Positions 55,526-64,000 of a stretch of 64,000 bases of DNA are shown here, piece by piece. The position numbers and the translations under genes are program-made. Under the pieces are notes generated by a model. The model was not told the origin of the DNA. It saw only the letters and a list, made by a program, of their open reading frames with translations, and made no database searches. The stretch comes from Ceriagrion tenellum. Its lineage: Eukaryota > Arthropoda > Insecta > Odonata > Coenagrionidae. The stretch is taken from assembly GCA_963169105.1 (NCBI GenBank), contig OY720636.1:137197747-137261746 (forward strand). The letters are read 5' to 3'. Numbering within the stretch: position 1 is the stretch's first letter; each line of letters begins with the position of its first letter.

Positions 55526-55988
55526 TCCCAAGTAGCATAATTAAGGGAAAAAAGTAGTTTTAAAATAATTTTAAAACTAATTTCAACTTGTATTAAAATT
55601 ATTTTAAAATTATTTTAAAACTAGTTGAACTTGACTTTTTTCATTATTTATAACTAGTTTTAAAAATGTTTTTAAAATAATTTTAAAATTAGTTTTAAAA
55701 TAAGTTTATAATATGTTTTAAAACTTGTTTAAAAACTAGTTTTAAAATGAGTTTATAATATGTTTTAAAACTTGTTTTAAAACTAGTTTTAAAATGTTTT
55801 TAAAACTAGTTTTAAAATAAGTTTATAATCTGTTTTAAAACTTGTTTAAAAACTAGTTTTAAAATGTTTTTTGAAACTATTTTATTGCGGTTTTATTGAT
55901 TTTATTTGTAGACTTATTTCAGACTCATTTTAAAATCAGTGCATATTATTTTAAAACTAGTTTTAAAATAAGTCAATGTTACTTGGGA
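55526..55988. mobile_element. MITE carrying a TTTTAAAACTAG array
   Basis: Inverted ends TCCCAAGTAGCAT at 55526 and ATGTTACTTGGGA ending at 55988 enclose about 430 bp made almost wholly of TTTTAAAA-based repeats. A 47-bp unit starting AGTTTTAAAAT recurs at 55691, 55738 and 55808, with TTTATAAT and TTTTAAAACTTG inside. No coding. I recall similar TCCCAAGTAAC-ended A+T-rich repeats from several arthropod genomes; the class is not settled. Confidence 0.65.
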
Positions 55989-55989
55989 T

Positions 55990-57480
55990 AGGTTCAAAAT
56001 AATCGATGGTCAAAAAAGTTTAGATGAGGTTTTCTCATCGCGTGCTACATCTCGATACAAGCTTTTTGACACCTCGTGCGAAAGGAAGGAAAAGGAAGAG
56101 CTGTGTTTTGCAGGACCTACCCTTACAGAAGCCATGCTGACTGCTGTGTAAGAGGTTACGTTTACCCAGGAATGCTATAATATTGCTAACGAAAATGTGT
56201 TGGGGGATCTTGTATAAAAGTAATGTTAACGATATAGGCCTTTAATTTCCTGGGTCACTTTTATTTCCTTTTTTAAATATCGATGTGACATTGGCTATTT
56301 TCCAGTATTGGGGCACCTTGCATTCGGATAATGATTTGCTAAATATAATTTATAAGAATGGTGCAATCTGTGGCGCTAACTCCTTGAGCACACATGCAGG
56401 TATTCCTTCTGGACATGGGGAGTAGTTACATTAAATCGAACGCTGTTGTTCAGTTATTCCATCACGACAAATTTTTACGTAAGCTATCGGTTCGTTAACG
56501 TCTGGAATGTCTAAATTGTGTATTTTGTCATCTTTAGAATATACTTTTTCGAAGTACAGGTTTAGTAAGCTGGCTTAGTCGGTGCTGTCGGTTTTGCCGT
56601 ATGTGCCCACTAAAGACTCGACAGTCGAAGATACGCCCTGGAGCTCTTTCGCGTAAGACCAGAATAATGTGGGATTTTTATCTAGTAATTCACTGAGGAT
56701 TTTTTTCTTGAATTTTCGCGGAGTAGCGCGCATTATTTTATTCGTTTTTGATCGTTGAGTTGAGCAACGTAAATTTCTCTCGCTGCAAGTTCCATTGTTT
56801 TGCTACCTGACTTAACAGACTTTTTTAATGGGTTATGTAATTACGTCTGTCTCCTGAGCTCCCGCCTTACTTCGTGGTTATACCATTGAGGTTCTTACTC
56901 TCCCGTTAGAATTTGTGTGGAATATATTCATCAATCCGTTTACGTAATATTTCCAAAAAGTATCTCCATTCTACTTCGGTGCTATAGTCTTTTATTGTGG
57001 CTGCATATGTTGTGAATAAAGCTTCTAACGTCTCTCCAAATGTAATGCATTTTTCAAATAAGTAGATTTTACGTTTAGGTTTTACCGTGATATCTACTGT
57101 TGTTTTCAAAGCCGCAAAAATTACTTTATGATCACTTATGTCTTCGAGGATATCGACGTGTTTAATCATTGTAGGGTGACTAAGAGCTAAAAGATCTAAC
57201 ATTACTCGTAGGTTCGTTACCTACTTGAGTAAGAGAGTGGTGTGTAAATGTATTTAGGCCTCGCTTATATCACGCTTCTGTGAACTTGTTTTAACGCTAT
57301 TGGTTTTCCAATTTATAGCTGGGAGGTTGACATCTCCACCGATAATTATCACGCTTTAGCCATTTCTCGAGGCAATTGATGATAAGTGAGTTTCTAATTT
57401 GTAAAAAAGGTCAATTTTGGAATCCGGTGGTCTGTAAAATGAACATATACGTATATTTATTTTGTTTTGTTGTTTAATAG
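55990..57480 (-). mobile_element. CR1-like LINE remnant
   Basis: Minus strand. The endonuclease end at 57202-56906 reads LDLLALSHPTMIKHVDILEDISDHKVIFAALK, with the SDH motif, and runs into DEYIPHKF. Downstream are a connector (PTLFWSYAKELQGV near 56670), RT start text (PACVLKELAPQIAPFL..IIFSKSL near 56380) and VPQYWKIANVTSIFKKGNKSDPGN (near 56300), then SSQHGFCKGRSC near 56130. It is cut off at the MITE border near 55990, before the catalytic YADD box. Many stops. Confidence 0.68.
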
Positions 57481-57536
57481 TACACCAAATGCTCTATATT
57501 TCATAGTCATCTATGTGTGCGATACTATTAAACATG

Positions 57537-57674
57537 TGTACATTTCTCGGGCTCGCCACCGGGTAAGATAGTCATAGGCAGCCGACGTTTCGGGTTCCGA
57601 CTCGTTACCCATTCTCAAGGCTACCCAACTTGTTTTAACGCTATTGGTTTCGCCGGGAAAGTGTTAAATCATAC
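57537..57674. mobile_element. 138-bp insert with 15-bp flanking duplication
   Basis: ATACTATTAAACATG occurs at 57522-57536 and again at 57675-57689, bounding the insert exactly. The insert contains GCCGACGTTTCGGGTTCCG, a motif like that in Penelope-type terminal repeats. It also holds a 24-bp exact copy (57627-57650) of sequence found about 340 bp upstream at 57283-57306. No tRNA promoter boxes were seen. Confidence 0.65.
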
Positions 57675-57814
57675 ATACTATTAAACATGATTTAACTGCT
57701 AAGAATACTCCGTCTCCAGTCCTATCTGGTCGATTACGACTATTCATTTTAATCCTGCAATAATATATCCTGCAATATCCTCTGCAAGCCAGCTTTCAGT
57801 TCCAGCTACTAGGA

Positions 57815-57930
57815 ATTAGGTCATGGACAAAATAATGAGGCCAGTACATAGGAAGAGATAGCCGGAGGTAAGGGAACTAGCATTATAGAGGCATGGGTTA
57901 AGTGCTGCAGCCAACCAATCTTAGGATTAA
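57815..57930 (+). mobile_element. RTE-like LINE 3' end fragment
   Basis: Reads VMDKIMRPVHRKR, then PEVRELAL and EAWVKCCSQPI, which matches the extreme C-terminus and end of the same LINE family seen at 21.0 and 45.4 kb (MDQIKRKVH...NYQELSV). Only about 40 codons survive. Confidence 0.5.
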
Positions 57931-58034
57931 ACCACCAATGATGAGCGTTATATGTGCTGTAAAAACACTTATGTAAAATTTTTTACAGCACGGAGGAATT
58001 CTTTTACGACTGCGTAAAATCGCTTCATCCTTGC

Positions 58035-58520
58035 GTCATTTGATTCGTTACATATACATTGGTAACTGCGCTACCGATACGGGGTACAAGTTGACGTTTC
58101 GAATACAAATACCAAATCAACGAAAATGTTGAACAACCTATGATCTGCGTAGCGAAGAATATACCTACCAAAATAAGCATATTAATGGTGGACTTGTTTA
58201 CGTTGAGAAGATCTGTATCTATGGGAAGAATACTATTGATGTTGAGCGACCTTGGGGTGAACTTGACTTGGAGTACCACCATGTTTGTATTATAGATTCT
58301 GAGTGTATTGTCCTTTTTCATTTTATGATACGTGTTATATAGTGCTTTATTATGATCATAGGACGAATGAATATTGATTGATTGATTGAACTGTCCTTAG
58401 GGGAAACAAAACCATCCAGTATCATTACGAAGGCTCCACCTGACCATTTGATTCGATACATATACGTTGGTAACTTCGCTATAGATACGGGGTACAAGTT
58501 GACGTTAGGGTACCAAATTC
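58035..58520. repeat. pair of direct repeats about 410 bp apart
   Basis: 58035-58100 and 58445-58509 share CATTTGATTCG, ACATATAC, TTGGTAAC and GATACGGGGTACAAGTTGAC with few mismatches. Both lie next to other short matching text. A segmental duplication or two copies of one repeat; not identified. Confidence 0.6.
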
Positions 58521-61199
58521 CTGATAATACCTGATAATGATAGCGCCAGCAAAAACTAATCATTTATCTTGCGATTTTTTTTTCGTTATCCAATTCAGTA
58601 TAATGATTAAAAATACATTTTTCAATATTTCGATTAGTGACCTTAAAAATTCTAACCAGGGATTGCGTGCAAAAATATCTTTAAATAATCTTGAACCTTG
58701 GAGACTATTCTATTATAAATATCTACTTTTTGCATGGGTCATCCCAAAAAGTCTGGGATGGTCTTGCTAATAAGTGGAATTTCCAGATTTTTTGTTTCCT
58801 CCCCTACTGATAATATATTAATTGATAATTTAAAAATGATGCGAAAATATTGCAGCAACATTCCAGCTTGGTTGCTTCAAAGTAGAACTAATAGGGTTGT
58901 ACAGCACTTCTTAAACTGCCCAAAGCAACGGTCTTAAATTGAAGTTTGGAGTATCATTGCATCATAAAATCAATTTTTTCGAATATTCAACCGGTAAAGA
59001 TAGGTTTTAATGAAAGTCTGAGAATATCCTCCCAGTTCTCTGCACTTTAATGGTCCTATCTTACTCTTGTATTTCCTTTTTCGCCTCAGCATACGATCTA
59101 TCCTTCTTCATCCCGATCATGAAACCTATTTTTTTTCACCTTCCCGCTTGCCTAACATCCCTCCCTCTGTCACACTCTTGAGCAACCTATCGCCGCTATT
59201 TATTTCCTCCAGCCACCTACAGTAGATAAAAGAGATCGACAACACGGAGAAATTTGCGGAATAATCAGCAAAGCAAAATCAAGTGAATAATCTTCGTAAT
59301 CAAAGAGGTAACTTCATCGGAGCCTACACTTTTTTTCACCAATGGACCTGGGTTTCGGGATATCATGTTATTTCAAAGCCTTCTGTTTGAGTTCAAATAA
59401 AGTGACCTCTTTCATTATGATGTATCTATCCGATTTCCTCCGAGTAACGCTGGATAAAGATCTTTATGTGAAAAGGGCATCAAAACATTCTTTATTTATA
59501 TGGAAACATTTGTTGCGAAATACGTAGATTATATTGGTGACAGTGATTCGTAATACTTTTCGAATATTTCAAAGGAAAACGTAGACGGGATTACGGGGGC
59601 AGAAATAGATATGTTGAAAAGAAGCGATTGTGTTGGACACTTAGAAAAACGCGCAACATTGTAATAAGAAAATAAAAAGAAACTTGGTGGCGAAGGGCGG
59701 CTGACAGATGTTCAAGTTGAAGAATCAACAAATTATTATGCCTAGGTGAACCGTAGAAATAGATATTCCTTTTTAGCAATGCGGAAAGAATTTATGGTAC
59801 TATGGGAAGACTTTTTATCTACTGACGATACGCCGACATAGGATGTTTGTCCTGCGGGCGCCGATAGTTGGTGTAAACGGCGCATATCAGAAGCCGCCAA
59901 TCAATTGCACTCCTTCAAGCATTCTCCCTATGTCATACAGCCGGTTAGAGAAACGAGTATCCAGTTCATGCATAAATGTCTCTCTTAAGACTACCTGAAC
60001 ATGTGTGGGCCGACACGTTCAAAACTCTGAGAGGTAGCATTTCGTGGATCATTGCTCCAAAACGCATGAATTCGTGGACTAAGATATTGATAAATTCAAT
60101 AGTGTCAGGCGAAACATAATAGAACTCCTTCATAATGGCTCAGAAATGGACATGACTTCTTGTATAAGTGCCTGATGATGATACCTTGTATCGAAACTGG
60201 TCGCCTTAGTAAATAATTGTGGAACCTGCCATTGCTTTTCCTTTCTGAGCACACTAAAATATTGAAATATAAAAGTAGAAAATAGCCGCCGATTTGGATG
60301 CAAGAATAATCAATGATGGCTATGCAGCAGTGTAATTGATCATTTGATTGCTGATAGTAACATTGGCTGGAATTGCAGGATGTTCGCAGATTTGAACGAC
60401 GCGCACCAGATAGAGCGTAGAGGCTTAGTAGCAAGAAAGGAAGTCGTACTGCTCTATGACTCTAGTAAAGGAGTTTATTGGCTTTGAGAATGAAGGAGTA
60501 TTTTATGAGCCAGGAATAGCTGATAAGGATTTGACTGCGTTCATACAAGTATTCTATATTTTTCCCGTAAGAATAATCACACCTAAGTTTTGATTAAGTT
60601 TCATTTTTACGATGTAAAATTGGTTTGTTTCTAATTGGACTAGACATGAGCGTTTTTCTATTTAACACATGAATGAAATATGAAATCCTTAATTCCATAA
60701 ATGAAATTAATGTACTAACCTACATTACCTAATAATATAGGCTTTTTCCGACTCTACTATTTTCATTCATAAAAGCCTTTTTAGACGATATTACTTTTAT
60801 GTACATAGAAGGAGCAAAGTTTCGTTTAATGAAAAAATTTCTTATGATTTCACATGTTTGGCCTTTTTTAATCGATAATAGAAATATATCTTAATTTATA
60901 AGATTCGAAATTTGGCTTAAATCCGTTTGCTGGGGCCGCACACAATTTTACCTGCTCTCAAGGCCCAGTGGAATGGTCGACCCTCATTTAGTTGGACCCC
61001 AAATCCGAGCCTAGGCGTCGACCCCTCACCGCGGGTGAGTAATGGCACCTACTGACCAGCCGCAGAGTAGTTTATAACTTTTAAAAGTTAACAATTAATC
61101 CAAATATTATTTTATTATTTGTATTGCAATAGTCACGCTGACGAAAATTGTTTTTTAACCGCTGTTGTACGATAAATATAAGCCATTTTAGAAGTTATT
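58521..61199. other. unassigned stretch
   Basis: I see no supported gene. Open frames of 60-110 codons (for example 60105-60434, minus) carry no motif. The block near 60930-61070 is locally G+C-richer but unidentified. Confidence 0.35.
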
Positions 61200-62060
61200 A
61201 AGTTAATTATTCGTGTATTTTGTACATCAACAGCAAATTGCTTTGACTTCTAAAACTATCTTCCATGTTTTTAGGGAAATAACAAAAGGATTTAACTTTT
61301 ACTAGTTTTACTAGATCGGATTTTTTAAAGAAACTATCAATTTTATATCTATGTAACATTTTATAGATTTCTTCCTCATTTGTTATCGGCATTCATTGAC
61401 AGATATAAGATATTTCACGTATCTATTGTGCGTTCATCAATAGCAAACGACTGTAATTTCTTAAAGTTAACTTCCACGTCTTTCAATGTCGTAGTCCAGA
61501 AAATATTCACACTTCCTTATTTTTTATCGGCATGCAGAGACATATGTAAGACATTGACCGTGTTTTTGCACGTACATCAGGAACAAGTGACTGCGACTTC
61601 TAACAGGTACCTTCCATATTTGCCATAGGAATTGCGCAATAAATGTTAACAAATGTGCGTGCATATAACCACAGAGTATATTACTCTATGATATAACATA
61701 TAATAGTTCACTTCTTGGTTTTTTATGTGAATTTAGCCATATAAATGAGACGCTTCACGTGTCTGTTGCGCGTCCATTAATGACAAACGGATATGTCTTG
61801 TATGACTACCTTCTACGTTTTCCATCGAAGCTGTGCAAGAAATATTATCCACTTTCGTGCGTAGAACACTTAATATGTATCTTCCTTGTTTGTTATCGGC
61901 ATTGAGCGATAGACATAAACATGGTACGAGTTTTGCCACGTATATCAAGCGAGTACTTAACGCATTTAACTGGAGGTCGAGAACTAACAGTTTCAGTGTC
62001 TTCAGTGAGTACGTCAAGAGCAAATGAGTATGACCTCAAAAGCCAACTTCCATGCTTTTC
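61200..62060. repeat. diverged tandem repeat array
   Basis: At least four to five degenerate units begin near 61205, 61385, 61528, 61720 and 61895. Each runs TTATCGGCAT / ACGT-rich text, then TRCATCA..AGCAAA, then GACTTCTAA and CTTCCATGTTTT-like text. Spacing is irregular, about 140-190 bp. Units are about 60-70% alike by eye. Unknown family, no coding support. Confidence 0.55.
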
Positions 62061-62429
62061 ACCTAATGCTTGATTCTAAATCTGCCGAGTAGTGATAACA
62101 CCATAATTCGCATGTTCCCTGCATGACTCTTGTGTCATGTTCTCATAGTAACATAATGGATTACTTTATTAGTTTCTGTAGCATTTATAGTACACTGGTA
62201 ATGTGGTACTTGTTGGAGGAAGTTATTTTCTTTCCCATTCCGATGGGGCCTGGCTCGAATGCATGGGTGAGGATAGCGATTTGAAAATGAGTCCAAGAAA
62301 ACTGGTCTCCAGCTCAATGAAATTGCGATGTTTGCTGATAGTTGAAGTACGCCCGATTTTTCGCGTTACCGAAAGATGCTTTTTTTTATCCCGATTTTAT
62401 ATATCTATCAGCCGAAGCCAATTACTAGA

Positions 62430-62560
62430 TATGTAATATCTGGACGAACACACACAACCATGCCCAGGGAGGTGTAAATATCCTACCCAGGCGGGGCTCG
62501 AACCCGCGACCTTTGGATTGGCATGCGAGGACTTTACCCCGACGCCACCGAGGCCAACGT
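62430..62560 (-). mobile_element. tRNA-derived SINE
   Basis: On the minus strand GGCCTCGGTGGCGTCGGGGT near 62556 is the A-box region and GGTTCGAGCCC near 62500 is the B box. The 3' body has ACACCTCCCTGGGCATGG and GTGTGTGTTCGTCC. It shares the (CCT)GGGCATGG segment with the SINE at 35.1 kb. Confidence 0.7.
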
Positions 62561-62652
62561 AAATCCTTATTTCTATAAGTACCTAAAATGTTATCTCTAT
62601 AAGTACCTAAATGTAGAATAAAATGTAGCAAAACGCTGAAAATCTCCTTCAG

Positions 62653-62898
62653 CATAAATTATCCTTCTGTCCTATCTCTCTTCCATTTGCTTTAACATGT
62701 TCCCATTTATTTGCATAATTTCTGTCCCATAGTCCCAACACCACCTCCTCCTTGCATAGGTGCCAAATAGTCGGGCATAAATTATCCTTCCGTCCTATCT
62801 CTCTTCCATTTCCTTTACCATGTTCCCATTTATATTCATAATTTCTGTCCCATAGTCCCAACACCACCTCCTCCTTGCATAGGTGCTAAATAGTCGGG
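62653..62898. repeat. tandem duplication of a 123-bp unit
   Basis: Two copies, starting at 62653 and 62776, each CATAAATTATCCTTC...AAATAGTCGGG. They differ at only about 7 positions, so the duplication is fairly young. No coding. Confidence 0.85.
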
Positions 62899-64000
62899 TG
62901 AAGGAGAGTTAGAAATATCACGTTCGCGTTGTTTTCATCCTGTTCATTTTTCAATGCGACATCGGTATCGGGATACCTTTCGCACTTTATTTTCAAATTT
63001 CGGCCAGACCGTTACCATTTCTCGCCCCCTCGCAGTGTAGAAACTTCGTCAAACCTTTCAAAATAATATGGAACCGAGGCCGTGTCCATATGACTTTGAG
63101 TGTGCCAGGAGATGGTCGTGCGATCAGCCCAGGAGTGTGACGCACGATAACCTGAGCATACTCAAGGGCATTAGTTCATTCAAGCTTCGCGCGAAGCTCG
63201 TCGCTCGATACGAGTTCACTAGTGCGATGTCCTGGTGATGAGAAGATTGACGTGTGTTAATAATGAGGCATTGGCTATGTGTAGTGAGTGTGTTGCTTTC
63301 TAGTTTCAGATTTTTCAATTTTACGTGCTCAGATTTATTTTTTGCATGGGGAAGGATTGCATTATGCATATCGATGTAGCAAAATATCCGTGCGGAGCCT
63401 CGATTCGCTTACAGGAATACGGGGTATTCCTTTTATACAAAGAAAAGGTTTGAGCAGTTTCCCGTCATCAACAATGCCTAGTAGTGTGTGTGCTGCGGTG
63501 TGTGCGGAACGAAGTGTCTTTATATTTAAGTGTGTTCGTGTAATATTTTGAGTGCGCCCAACAGTTACGAATGATGTGCAAAATCCCAAGGGTTCCGGCA
63601 AACTTCAGTGCTCCTGGGCTTCTTTCGCGCGCCGTTAGACTACATAATCCCGTTTGCCGCCTCAAGGTTGTGTGGCAGTGTAGTCCGGAGTGATTGAAAA
63701 TCAACAAATAATGAATGCAATATCATATAAATTTCAGGTATGTAATTATGCTAACCAGTGATTGTTATATCTACGGGGAGTGTTTTATCAAGCGCTCTTG
63801 TTTAGGGTCAGGATGATGTTAGTAATCGTAAGTCATAACTTAAGTATGTGACTACATTTCATTTTAGGTGCAGATGGACAAAAAGTTTAACGAAACAAAA
63901 GTTTTGACAAACGAAGGTACTTGAACTATTCGGGTGTTCACCACGTTGCTTGCTTCCGCTGACAACACTCCACATTCATCTGCAAAATCCCGCTAAGAAG
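62899..64000. other. unassigned right edge
   Basis: No supported gene. The region is slightly richer in CpG (for example CTTCGCGCGAAGCTCG near 63184, CTTTCGCGCGCCG near 63622) than the surroundings and could be a promoter-proximal area of a gene to the right, but I see no coding exon. Confidence 0.3.

Noticed and set aside
1..64000. CRISPR arrays, operons or phage genes
   Set aside because: Genes are spliced and the repeats are eukaryotic transposons; no regularly spaced identical repeats with unique spacers were seen.

Overview
The window is nuclear DNA of an arthropod, most probably an insect. The evidence is A+T-rich sequence, spliced genes with very short introns (74-90 bp) beside long transposon-filled ones, and arthropod-type repeats (Copia, Penelope-like, RTE-like and CR1/Jockey-like elements, Tigger, hAT, piggyBac-like MITEs, tRNA-derived SINEs). 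I cannot name the species. There is no bacterial, phage or CRISPR content.

Four host genes can be supported. (1) KTI12, minus strand, 12446 to 11661: four exons, 3' end not found. (2) ALKBH6, plus strand, 12864-31387: five exons, complete, all junctions in phase. (3) THOC7, minus strand, 37233-33254: four exons, complete, with a long low-complexity tail. (4) An ankyrin-containing gene of unknown function, plus strand, coding exon 52992-54704. It carries three exact-length 47-residue repeats and a C-terminal domain that looks like a degenerate zinc-peptidase fold. KTI12 and ALKBH6 are head-to-head, 417 bp apart between start codons. ALKBH6 and THOC7 are tail-to-tail, 1.87 kb apart. From family knowledge KTI12 acts with Elongator in tRNA wobble-uridine modification, ALKBH6 is an AlkB-type dioxygenase, and THOC7 is part of the THO/TREX mRNA-export complex.

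Layout. 1-1600: unassigned. 1600-2230: Penelope-like (PLE) fragment. 2770-11060: decayed RTE-like LINE with an internal tandem duplication, a tRNA-like insertion in the first copy and a nearly intact 5.3 kb two-ORF LINE in the second. 11661-12446: KTI12. 12864-31387: ALKBH6. Its 9.5 kb second intron holds a Tigger deletion derivative, a hAT element and an RTE-like remnant; its third intron holds a SINE, an RTE-like remnant, MITEs and a foldback hairpin. 33254-37233: THOC7, with an RTE-like remnant and a SINE in its introns. 38120-42508: degenerate Copia element, minus strand. 44100-44536: hAT MITE with perfect 8-bp target duplication. 45.4-47.2 kb: RTE-like, Tigger-like and PLE fragments. 48305-52650: CR1/Jockey-like LINE, minus strand, split by an unclassified 1.4 kb insertion. 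52992-54704: ankyrin gene. 55.5-57.9 kb: an A+T array-bearing MITE, a CR1-like remnant and a small insertion. 58-64 kb: mostly unassigned, with several unusual repeats.

Gene identifications rest on recognising conserved protein motifs and on codon phase agreeing across every proposed splice junction. Transposon classes rest on motifs and on terminal and flanking repeats read by eye. No database search was possible.
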